DNA of 5,749 nucleotides from an uncultured Eubacteriales bacterium. Its GTDB lineage: Bacteria > Bacillota > Clostridia > Peptostreptococcales > Anaerovoracaceae. A program made the position numbers and the translations under genes. Positions 1 to 5,456 of this stretch are shown piece after piece; the first letter of the stretch is position 1; every line of letters begins with the position of its first letter. Location of the stretch: contig CADBSL010000161.1 of assembly GCA_902797345.1 (NCBI GenBank), positions 1 through 5,749 of the forward strand. The letters run 5' to 3'. The notes beneath the pieces are model-generated. The model searched no databases. It worked only from the letters and a program-made list of their open reading frames with translations, and was not told the DNA's origin.

Positions 1-109
1 ATCGGAAGAAGATATGATGAAGGTTAGAAACCTTGGTAAAAAATCACTGGATGAAGTCAAGCAGAAGCTGGACGAATTAGGCCTCGGTCTGAGACCCAGT
101 GACGACTAG
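1..109 (+). CDS. rpoA: RNA polymerase alpha subunit, C-terminal end (partial)
   Basis: This is the 3' end of rpoA, which encodes the alpha subunit that nucleates RNA polymerase assembly and contacts activators and UP elements through its C-terminal domain. Reading from base 2 gives 35 codons that begin SEEDMMKVRNLGKKSLDEVK and end in LGLRPSDD. The RNLGKKSLDEVK stretch is the helix-hairpin-helix part of the alpha C-terminal domain and is close to diagnostic for it. The frame closes with TAG (107-109) followed at once by an in-frame TAA (110-112), a tandem stop. The rest of the gene lies upstream of the window. rplQ follows after 24 bp, the standard bacterial arrangement, so the two are surely co-transcribed. 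The identity is nearly certain despite the short length. Confidence 0.96.
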   Translation, partial: SEEDMMKVRNLGKKSLDEVKQKLDELGLGLRPSDD

Positions 110-133
110 TAAAGCCGTGAAGGAGGGATTCAT

Positions 134-475
134 ATGCCGGGAAATAAAAAATTAGGTAGACCGACAGCTCACAGAAATATGATGCTGCGGAATCTGGTCA
201 CCAGCTTCCTTCGGGAAGGGAAGATCACCACTACCGAAATGAGAGCGAAAGAAACTAGAAAAATCGCTGAAAAGATGATTACACTGGCAAAAAGAGGCGA
301 CCTGCACGCTAGAAGACAGGTTCTCTCTTATGTATTAGATGAAGATGTTGTAAGAAAACTGTTTGATGAGATCGCACCGACCTACAAAGACAGAAATGGT
401 GGCTACACCAGACTGCTGAAATTAGGTCCCAGAAAAGGCGATGCGGCCGAAATGGTCATTATCGAATTAGTGTAA
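134..475 (+). CDS. rplQ: 50S ribosomal protein L17
   Basis: Encodes L17 (bL17), a protein of the large ribosomal subunit. The 113 residues match the usual short bacterial form. The N-terminus carries the family pattern GNKKLGRPTAHR (residues 3-14), followed by the conserved helices MLRNLVTSFLREGKITTTEM (17-36) and the C-terminal GGYTRLLKLGPRKGDAAEM (89-107). The start is set by a strong AGGAGGG site (121-127) with a 6-bp spacer. It is normally the last gene of the rpoA ribosomal operon, and a terminator follows directly here. Its arginine codons are almost all AGA (11 AGA, 2 CGG), unlike the CGG-rich genes downstream, which fits selection on a very highly expressed gene. Confidence 0.98.
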   Translation: MPGNKKLGRPTAHRNMMLRNLVTSFLREGKITTTEMRAKETRKIAEKMITLAKRGDLHARRQVLSYVLDEDVVRKLFDEIAPTYKDRNGGYTRLLKLGPRKGDAAEMVIIELV

Positions 476-483
476 GAAAAAAG

Positions 484-510
484 AGGGCGGTCCTGAGACC
501 GCCCTTGTTT
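484..510 (+). terminator. Intrinsic terminator after rplQ
   Basis: A perfect stem AGGGCGGTC (484-492) / GACCGCCCT (497-505) with a CTGA tetraloop (493-496) starts 8 bp after the rplQ stop. It is followed by the T-rich but interrupted run TTGTTT. It should end most transcription of the ribosomal operon. The tail is imperfect, so some read-through into ecfA1, whose start is only 20 bp downstream, is plausible. The same stem has no T-run in the reverse direction apart from the A-rich flank at 476-482 (GAAAAAA), which reads as T-rich on the other strand, so weak bidirectional action is possible. Confidence 0.85.
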
Positions 511-529
511 CACTTCCGAAAGGACAGGC

Positions 530-1387
530 ATGAGCAGTATAATCGAACTGAAAAACGTGACATTTGAATACAAGAGCGGCGAGGAAGGACGGGTCGTCCG
601 GGCTCTGGACGGGGTGGATCTGGCCATCGAAGAAGGCAGTTTCACCGGCATCATCGGCGTCAACGGCTCCGGTAAATCCACGCTGGCCAAGAATATGAAC
701 GGGCTGATGCTGCCGACGGAAGGAGAAGTCCTGGTGAAGGGGATGAACACCCGGGATCCGGAAACCATCTGGAAGATCCGCCAGACCGTTGGGATGGTGT
801 TCCAGAATCCGGACAACCAGATGGTCTCTGCCATCGTGGAGGATGACGTGGCCTTCGGACCGGAAAATCTGGGAGTAGAGCCCCAGGAGATCCGGCGTCG
901 GGTGGATATGGCGTTGACGGATGTGGGGATGTATGATTTCCGGAAAAAAGCCCCCCACATGCTTTCCGGCGGACAAAAGCAGCGGGTCGCCATTGCAGGC
1001 GTCGTCGCCATGCTGCCGGATGTGATCGTATTTGATGAGCCCACCGCCATGCTGGACCCCAAGGGAAGAAGAGAAGTATTGGAGATCATCCGCAAACTCA
1101 ACAGGGAATCCGGAAAGACCGTGGTGCTGATCACTCACTTTATGGATGAAGTGGCCCGGGCCGACCGGGTGGTAGTGATGGATGACGGAAGGGTGACCCT
1201 GGACGGGAAACCCCGGGAAGTGTTCCGGGAAGTGGAACAGCTGAAAGCGCTGGGACTGGATGTTCCCTTTGCTACCGAACTGGCTGACCGCCTTCGGAAA
1301 GAAGGCATGGATATCCCGGAAGACGTCATCTTTATGGAAGAATTGGCGGAAGAGATCGGGAGATTAGAGCTTGAAGCTAGGAGCTAG
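530..1387 (+). CDS. ecfA1: ECF transporter ATPase EcfA1
   Basis: One of the two ATP-binding subunits of the energy-coupling factor module that powers uptake of vitamins and metal ions by exchangeable S components at the cytoplasmic membrane. The 285 residues have all ABC ATPase motifs: Walker A GVNGSGKST (43-51), Q-loop Gln92, signature LSGGQ (145-149), Walker B VIVFDE (165-170) with catalytic Glu170, and switch His203. The Q-loop context FQNPDNQ and the D-loop AMLDP (instead of AGLDP) are the marks that separate EcfA1 from its partner EcfA2. Residues from about 225 form the C-terminal extension typical of Ecf ATPases. The start is supported by AAAGGA (519-524), 5 bp from the ATG. It is the first gene of a three-gene unit. 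I see no promoter of its own, so expression may come from read-through of the rplQ terminator. Confidence 0.95.
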   Translation: MSSIIELKNVTFEYKSGEEGRVVRALDGVDLAIEEGSFTGIIGVNGSGKSTLAKNMNGLMLPTEGEVLVKGMNTRDPETIWKIRQTVGMVFQNPDNQMVSAIVEDDVAFGPENLGVEPQEIRRRVDMALTDVGMYDFRKKAPHMLSGGQKQRVAIAGVVAMLPDVIVFDEPTAMLDPKGRREVLEIIRKLNRESGKTVVLITHFMDEVARADRVVVMDDGRVTLDGKPREVFREVEQLKALGLDVPFATELADRLRKEGMDIPEDVIFMEELAEEIGRLELEARS

Positions 1388-1395
1388 GAGCTATG
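1375..1395 (+). repeat. 7-bp near-tandem repeat spanning the ecfA1/ecfA2 junction
   Basis: Three head-to-tail units, AGCTAGG (1375-1381), AGCTAGG (1382-1388) and AGCTATG (1389-1395), span the end of ecfA1 and the start of ecfA2. The block holds the ecfA1 stop (TAG 1385-1387), two AGGAG Shine-Dalgarno-like sites (1379-1383 with a 9-bp spacer, 1386-1390 with a 2-bp spacer) and the ecfA2 ATG (1393-1395). A degenerate further copy, GAGCTTGA, lies just upstream. The repeat is directly visible; any effect on translation is inference. Confidence 0.85.
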
Positions 1396-2244
1396 TCTAT
1401 TAAAGTTGAACATTTGACCCACATTTACAACAAGGGCCTCACCTACGAGACCGTGGCCCTGGACGATGTGAGTTTTGAGATAGAAACAGGCGCCTTTGCC
1501 GGGATCATCGGCCACACCGGATCCGGCAAATCCACACTGATCCAGCATTTTAACGGCATCTTGAAGCCGGAAAGCGGACGGATCTTTGTGAATGGCACCG
1601 ATATCACGGAAAAAGGAATCAAAATGACCGAGATCCGCAAGCGGGTGGGACTGGTCTTCCAGTACCCGGAGTACCAGCTTTTTGAGGAGACCGTTGCGAA
1701 GGATATCGCTTTCGGTCCCACGAAAATGGGTCTGTCGGAAGAAGAAATCGACAAACGGGTCCGGGATGCCATGGAACTGGTGTCTTTGGACTATGACATA
1801 TATGCCGGCCGTTCCCCCTTTGAGTTATCCGGGGGACAAAAGCGCCGGGTGGCCATCGCAGGTGTGCTGGCCATGAAACCGGAAGTGCTGATCCTGGACG
1901 AGCCTACGGCGGGACTGGACCCCAGAGCCCACCGGGAGATCCTGGACATGCTGGAGAAACTCCACCAGCTGGAGGGCTGCACGGTGATCTTAGTGTCCCA
2001 TAACATGGAGGACATGGCGGAGATCGCGGACACCATCATCGTTATGGAACATGGCAAGATCGTGCTTCAGGGGACTCCCCGGGAGGTTTACGAACACCGG
2101 GATCTGCTGATGGACATCGGGCTGGAACCTCCGGCTGCCATGCAGTTTACGAGACTGCTGGAGGAAAAAGGCATAAAGCTGCCCGGATCGGTTATGACAA
2201 TGAATGAAACGGCGGAGGCGATCCTCCGGCTTCTAAGGAATTGA
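1393..2244 (+). CDS. ecfA2: ECF transporter ATPase EcfA2
   Basis: Second ATPase of the energy-coupling factor module; it forms an asymmetric heterodimer with EcfA1 and drives EcfT and the S component. The 283 residues carry Walker A GHTGSGKST (40-48), Q-loop Gln90 in the sequence FQYPEYQLFEETV, signature LSGGQ (145-149), Walker B VLILDE (165-170) with Glu170, D-loop AGLDP and switch His203. FQYPEYQLFEET is the usual EcfA2 (EcfA') version of this region. A C-terminal extension runs from about residue 225 to the end. The gene starts 5 bp after ecfA1, and its Shine-Dalgarno sequence is most likely AGGAG at 1379-1383 inside the end of ecfA1, so translation is probably coupled. All catalytic residues are intact. 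Confidence 0.95.
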   Translation: MSIKVEHLTHIYNKGLTYETVALDDVSFEIETGAFAGIIGHTGSGKSTLIQHFNGILKPESGRIFVNGTDITEKGIKMTEIRKRVGLVFQYPEYQLFEETVAKDIAFGPTKMGLSEEEIDKRVRDAMELVSLDYDIYAGRSPFELSGGQKRRVAIAGVLAMKPEVLILDEPTAGLDPRAHREILDMLEKLHQLEGCTVILVSHNMEDMAEIADTIIVMEHGKIVLQGTPREVYEHRDLLMDIGLEPPAAMQFTRLLEEKGIKLPGSVMTMNETAEAILRLLRN

Positions 2245-2248
2245 CGAC

Positions 2249-3055
2249 ATGCTGAAAGATATCACATTAGGACAATATTATCCGGGGGAATCGGTGATCC
2301 ACCGGATGGATCCCCGCTTCAAGATCATTGCTACACTGTTGTACATCGTGGCGTTGTTTGTCATGGTGAATTTCACCAGCTACATCTTCACCGTCACCTT
2401 TCTGGTGGTGGTGGTCGCGCTGTCGAAGGTGCCGCTGAAATTCATCCTCCGTGGAATGAAGCCCATTTTCATCATCCTGATACTGACCTTCCTGCTGAAT
2501 CTGTTCCTGACCAAGGGCGGGGACAATATTTTCAGCATTGGTTTTCTGAGCATTACCACCCAGGGCCTTCGGTCGGCGGTATTCCTGGCATCGAGGCTGA
2601 TCCTGCTGATCACGTCCTCTTCGATCCTGACCTATACCACCAAGCCCATCATGCTCACCGATGGGATCGAACAGCTTCTGAAACCCTTCCGGAAGATCGG
2701 TGTGCCGGCCCACGAGCTGGCTATGATGATGTCCATCGCCCTGCGGTTCATTCCTACGTTGATGGAGGAAACGGACCGGATCATGAAGGCGCAGATGGCC
2801 AGAGGAGCGGACTTTGAGACCGGGAATCTCATCGTACGGGCCAAGGGACTGGTGCCCATCCTGATCCCATTGTTCATCGGTTCCCTGCGGCGGGCGGACG
2901 AACTGGCCATGGCCATGGAAGCCCGGTGCTATCAGGGCGGTGACGGACGGACCCGGCTCCACAGCCTGAAGTATTCCCATCTGGACCTGATCGGTGCCAT
3001 TGCCATCGCAGCGCTGTTGGCAGTGTTGATCATCCAGCGGATATACTTTGCGTAG
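2249..3055 (+). CDS. ecfT: ECF transporter transmembrane protein EcfT
   Basis: Membrane scaffold of the energy-coupling factor module: it transmits ATPase movement to the substrate-binding S component. The 268 residues contain hydrophobic segments at about 24-40, 45-58, 72-86, 106-128, 201-213 and 247-262. Between them is the cytoplasmic coupling region with the two signature Ala-Arg motifs, ARG at 184-186 (in AQMARGAD) and ARC at 225-227 (in AMEARCY), which dock into the grooves of EcfA1 and EcfA2. The start lies 4 bp after the ecfA2 stop, with AAGGA at 2235-2239 and a 9-bp spacer. It completes the A1-A2-T set. No S component is seen here, as expected for a shared group II module. No clear terminator follows at once; the next terminator-like hairpin is at 3161-3190. 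Confidence 0.95.
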   Translation: MLKDITLGQYYPGESVIHRMDPRFKIIATLLYIVALFVMVNFTSYIFTVTFLVVVVALSKVPLKFILRGMKPIFIILILTFLLNLFLTKGGDNIFSIGFLSITTQGLRSAVFLASRLILLITSSSILTYTTKPIMLTDGIEQLLKPFRKIGVPAHELAMMMSIALRFIPTLMEETDRIMKAQMARGADFETGNLIVRAKGLVPILIPLFIGSLRRADELAMAMEARCYQGGDGRTRLHSLKYSHLDLIGAIAIAALLAVLIIQRIYFA

Positions 3056-3088
3056 ATCGCAGGCAGGACAGGATGCTTATGACTTCTT

Positions 3089-3115
3089 TGTGACAAAAAA
3101 CATCAAATAGTCACA
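3089..3115. promoter_or_regulatory. Inverted repeat TGTGAC-N15-GTCACA upstream of the two-component promoter
   Basis: The half sites TGTGAC (3089-3094) and GTCACA (3110-3115) are exact reverse complements with centres 21 bp apart, about two helical turns, so both would face one side of the DNA. The block ends 3 bp before the -35 hexamer, a fitting place for a regulator. The spacing is too wide for a CRP or Rex-type site, and the binding protein is unknown. A 6-bp arm could occur by chance. Confidence 0.4.
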
Positions 3116-3118
3116 GAC

Positions 3119-3147
3119 TTGACACATTGCAATGACATAGTTATAAT
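3119..3147 (+). promoter_or_regulatory. Perfect-consensus sigma-A-type promoter for the two-component genes
   Basis: TTGACA (3119-3124) and TATAAT (3142-3147) both match the housekeeping consensus exactly and are separated by the optimal 17 bp. Transcription should begin near 3154, leaving a leader of about 77 nt before the response regulator start. A promoter this strong is unusual for a regulatory gene, and it makes downstream control (see the hairpins at 3161-3190 and 3195-3212) more likely. Confidence 0.88.
3125..3134. promoter_or_regulatory. Perfect 10-bp palindrome CATTGCAATG within the promoter spacer
   Basis: CATTGCAATG fills the bases directly after the -35 hexamer, inside the 17-bp spacer. 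A protein bound there would cover both core elements, so it is a plausible repressor site. The symmetry is certain; the role is a guess. Confidence 0.35.
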
Positions 3148-3160
3148 GAAGAGTGGCAGC

Positions 3161-3190
3161 TGGCGGATAATCAACTTATCCGCCATTTTT
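3161..3190 (+). terminator. Leader terminator or attenuator hairpin upstream of the response regulator
   Basis: TGGCGGATAA (3161-3170) pairs perfectly with TTATCCGCCA (3176-3185) over a TCAAC loop and is followed directly by TTTTT (3186-3190). This has the full form of an intrinsic terminator on the + strand. It lies only about 7 nt after the predicted transcription start, so it sits in the leader of the two-component transcript. It could end transcripts arriving from ecfT, attenuate the downstream genes, or both. The T-run is short (five), so termination may be partial. I find no strong competing antiterminator; CGGAT (3164-3168) can pair with ATCCG at 3205-3209 over only 5 bp. Confidence 0.75.
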
Positions 3191-3194
3191 AGAA

Positions 3195-3212
3195 GTCCGG
3201 AAAAATCCGGAC
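3195..3212 (+). promoter_or_regulatory. Second leader hairpin directly before the ribosome binding site
   Basis: GTCCGGA (3195-3201) pairs perfectly with TCCGGAC (3206-3212) over an AAAA loop. It ends 2 bp before the AAAGGAG Shine-Dalgarno sequence (3215-3221) of the response regulator. The same bases hold two copies of the self-complementary hexamer TCCGGA exactly 10 bp apart, so a DNA-binding role is an alternative. It has no T-run and does not look like a terminator. Confidence 0.5.
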
Positions 3213-3230
3213 CGAAAGGAGAAGAGAGAA

Positions 3231-3914
3231 ATGCAGAATGTATTGATCGCAGAAGACGAAACCAAACTGAGAGAGATCGTTGTGAAATACCTGAAAAAAG
3301 AAGGATATAACGTATTTGAGGCGGAAGACGGGGAAAAGGCCCTGGAGGTTTTCAAGGAAAACCCGCTGGACCTGGTGATCCTGGATGTGATGATGCCCAA
3401 TGTGGACGGATGGTCCTGCTGCCGGGAGATCCGGAAGACCTCCGACGTACCGATCATCATGCTGACCGCCAGAAGTGAAGAGAACGACCGGGTATTCGGC
3501 TTTGAGCTGGGGGCGGACGATTACGTTACAAAGCCCTTCAGCAACCGGGAGCTGATGATGCGGGTGCGGTCTTTGATCCGGAGAAGTTCAAAGACCACGG
3601 AAACGGTCCTGGAAGCCGGCCGGATCAAGATCAATGTCCGGGCCCACCGGGTGATCCTGGACGGGAAAGAAGTGGATCTGTCCCCGAAGGAATACGACCT
3701 GCTGATGTTCTTCTGGGAAAACTGCGACATCGCCCTGTCCCGGGAAAAGATCATCGACAAGATCTGGGGGTATGATTACTACGGCGATATGAGGACCATC
3801 GACACCCATATCAAACGGCTGAGAAGCAAGATCAAGGACTCCGGGTGCGAGATCCAGACCGTCCGGGGCGTAGGCTACCGTTTCTTTATCAATGAGGATG
3901 CAAAGGCAGAATAA
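3231..3914 (+). CDS. OmpR/PhoB-family response regulator
   Basis: Cytoplasmic DNA-binding regulator that should be phosphorylated by the kinase encoded just downstream. The 227 residues form a receiver domain (about 2-118) with acidic pocket Glu8/Asp9, phospho-acceptor Asp52 in LDVMMP, Thr79 and Lys101 (KPF), all intact. A winged-helix effector domain follows (about 127-220), with the family pattern LSPKEYDLLMFF, then REKIIDKIWG and TIDTHIKRLRSKI in the recognition helix and VRGVGYRF in the wing. The start has AAAGGAG (3215-3221) with a 9-bp spacer. The kinase gene begins 3 bp after the stop. It has its own consensus promoter and a structured leader, so it is separate from the ecf unit and may be autoregulated. 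The target genes cannot be told from sequence, so I give no gene symbol. Confidence 0.95.
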   Translation: MQNVLIAEDETKLREIVVKYLKKEGYNVFEAEDGEKALEVFKENPLDLVILDVMMPNVDGWSCCREIRKTSDVPIIMLTARSEENDRVFGFELGADDYVTKPFSNRELMMRVRSLIRRSSKTTETVLEAGRIKINVRAHRVILDGKEVDLSPKEYDLLMFFWENCDIALSREKIIDKIWGYDYYGDMRTIDTHIKRLRSKIKDSGCEIQTVRGVGYRFFINEDAKAE

Positions 3915-3917
3915 ACC

Positions 3918-5390
3918 ATGAAAAAATCGATATTTACCAAGACATTCGTGACGATCCTGATCGCGGTGATGCTGATCCTGGTGGCGTCCTACCTGATCCT
4001 GAGCCTTTTTGCCGGCCGGGTGTATTATGCCAGCAAGCTGACCCAGGCCCGGGAAGCGGCGGACAAGGTGGGCGTGATCATGGAGGAGTCCAGCGACAGC
4101 TATGCGGAATTCATCTACCGGGTGGATGAACTGGTCATCGAGATCGGCGGCCGTGTCATCATCCTGGACAGCAACAATTCCCTGCTGTACGGCGGCCGGG
4201 CCAACATGGATATGGACAATTCCAATGAGTTCGTTCCCCAGGATTCTCTGAATCTGAAGCCCGGGGCAACGAAGATCTACGAATACAAAGATGAAAACGG
4301 GGAATTGATGCAGTACACCTATGCCGAGCGATTGGAAAACAACGTGCTGGTATTGGTGGGGATCCAGGTCAAGGCCATCTCCGACGCAGTGAAGATCATG
4401 AAGATGCTGATGATGTTCATCATGATCGCATCGGCTTTGATCGCGGTAGATGCGGCGTACCTTCTGTCCCGGAACATATCTGTGCCCCTCCGGCGGCTGA
4501 ATTACATCGCCCGGGAGATCGGGCGGCTGAATTTTGATGTCCGCTATGAAGGGGACCGGGAGGATGAGATCGGGACGCTGGGCAATACCCTGAATGACCT
4601 GTCGGATAAGCTGGAGAAGAACATCGACGGGTTGAAGAAAGAACTGGAAAAAGAAAAGAACATGGAAGTGCTTCGAAGACAGTTCACCGCCCAGGTCTCC
4701 CACGAAATGCAGACGCCGATCGCGGTGATCAACAGCTATCTGGAGGCCATCGAGGATGGCGTGGTGGACGACGAGGAAGAACAGCAGAGATACTTCGAGG
4801 TCATCGGTGAAGAGATCGATAAGATGAGCAAAATGGTCAAGGGGATGCTGGACATCTCTCAGATCGAATCCGGGACCTTCACCATCAACCGCCAGGAATT
4901 CGATATTTACGGACTGTTGGAACCGGCCTGCGAGAAATTCTCCCAGCTGGCCCAGACCAAAGAGATCTTTCTGGAGTGCAGCGAGATCCCGGAAAACAGC
5001 TTTTATGTATATGGGGATGAATTCCGATTGGAGCAGGTGCTCACCAACTTCATTTCCAATGCCTTCAAACATGCTTCCGGTGATCAGCGGGTCATCCTGA
5101 GTTTTGAAGAGATCAGTGAAGAAGAAATGGTGGAGCCGCCGGTTTCCCGGTATGACCAGGGGATCCGGATTTCCGTATGGAACGAAGGAAAATACATCAG
5201 TGAAGACGACCTGCCCTATATCTGGGAAAAATTCTACAAGGCCCACACCCTGACGGGACAGAAGGGCACGGGGCTGGGACTGTCCATCTCAAAGAGCATC
5301 CTGCAGATGCACGGATACGCCTTCGGCGCCAAGAACATCGACGGCGGCGTGGTGTTCTGGTTCGAGGCTTCCGGCCGGTTTGAGAAATAA
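3918..5390 (+). CDS. Membrane sensor histidine kinase
   Basis: Partner kinase of the upstream response regulator. The 490 residues read in order: TM1 (about 11-32), an extracytoplasmic sensor region (about 34-158), TM2 (about 161-183), HAMP (about 184-237), a charged coiled-coil linker (229-256), HisKA with phospho-acceptor His262 in SHEMQTP, and HATPase (about 364-487). The HATPase has an N-box with Asn377 and Asn381 (LTNFISNAFKHA), an F-box-like IWEKFYK (435-441) and a G2 box GTGLGL (450-455). The G1 box is a variant: NEGKYI (422-427) replaces the usual DxGxGI. The Gln at the H+3 position of the H-box is also less usual than Lys or Arg. No PAS domain is seen. The start lies 3 bp after the regulator stop, with AAAGG at 3902-3906. 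The sensed signal is unknown; the neighbouring L,D-transpeptidase gene hints at the cell envelope. Confidence 0.94.
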   Translation: MKKSIFTKTFVTILIAVMLILVASYLILSLFAGRVYYASKLTQAREAADKVGVIMEESSDSYAEFIYRVDELVIEIGGRVIILDSNNSLLYGGRANMDMDNSNEFVPQDSLNLKPGATKIYEYKDENGELMQYTYAERLENNVLVLVGIQVKAISDAVKIMKMLMMFIMIASALIAVDAAYLLSRNISVPLRRLNYIAREIGRLNFDVRYEGDREDEIGTLGNTLNDLSDKLEKNIDGLKKELEKEKNMEVLRRQFTAQVSHEMQTPIAVINSYLEAIEDGVVDDEEEQQRYFEVIGEEIDKMSKMVKGMLDISQIESGTFTINRQEFDIYGLLEPACEKFSQLAQTKEIFLECSEIPENSFYVYGDEFRLEQVLTNFISNAFKHASGDQRVILSFEEISEEEMVEPPVSRYDQGIRISVWNEGKYISEDDLPYIWEKFYKAHTLTGQKGTGLGLSISKSILQMHGYAFGAKNIDGGVVFWFEASGRFEK

Positions 5391-5410
5391 CAGTGGCGTT
5401 TTTGGAAAGA

Positions 5411-5421
5411 TGATATATAAT
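5411..5421 (+). promoter_or_regulatory. Candidate -10 element for the L,D-transpeptidase gene
   Basis: TATAAT (5416-5421) is a perfect -10 hexamer in an AT-rich island 36 bp before the start codon. A TG at 5411-5412 could act as an extended -10 for the overlapping TATATA (5414-5419). No good -35 lies 16-18 bp upstream, so a weak, extended -10 or activator-dependent promoter is the best reading. TTGACA at 5429-5434 lies downstream of it and has no -10 at the right distance. Confidence 0.45.
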
Positions 5422-5456
5422 ATTAAAGTTGACACTCAAAGGAAAGAGGACGAGAA

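Noticed and set aside
538..543. A TATAAT hexamer just inside ecfA1
   Set aside because: No acceptable -35 lies 16-18 bp upstream, and a start from it would fall after the ecfA1 start codon. The codons simply encode Ser-Ile-Ile.
403..1138. Two overlapping minus-strand open frames opposite the rplQ end and ecfA1
   Set aside because: Both are antisense to ecfA1 with intact ATPase motifs, no domain is recognised, and the frames cross the rplQ terminator.
2267..2980. A 237-codon minus-strand open frame opposite ecfT
   Set aside because: Its His/Gln/Asp-rich composition is typical of an antisense shadow, no motif is seen, and ecfT on the other strand is certain.
3153..3170. A possible tiny leader peptide beginning GTG at 3153
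   Set aside because: It would be five codons, with no ribosome binding site and right at the transcription start. It is not supportable.
3119..3310. A 63-codon + strand open frame across the two-component leader
   Set aside because: Its ATG codons lie upstream of the predicted transcription start, and it overlaps the promoter, both hairpins and the regulator start in another frame. No ribosome binding site was seen.
3588..5246. A 552-codon open frame on the minus strand opposite the regulator and kinase genes
   Set aside because: It lies wholly antisense to two well-supported genes. Its translation is rich in His, Gln, Asp and Phe with no recognisable domain. GC-rich third positions in the sense genes remove antisense stops, so long shadows are expected.
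5376..5405. A terminator between the kinase and the L,D-transpeptidase gene
   Set aside because: There is a TTTTT run at 5400-5404 but no stable GC-rich stem directly before it, so no terminator is called.
5429..5434. TTGACA as a -35 element for the L,D-transpeptidase gene
   Set aside because: The matching -10 position (5452-5457) reads GAGAAA and overlaps the start codon, so it cannot be the working promoter.
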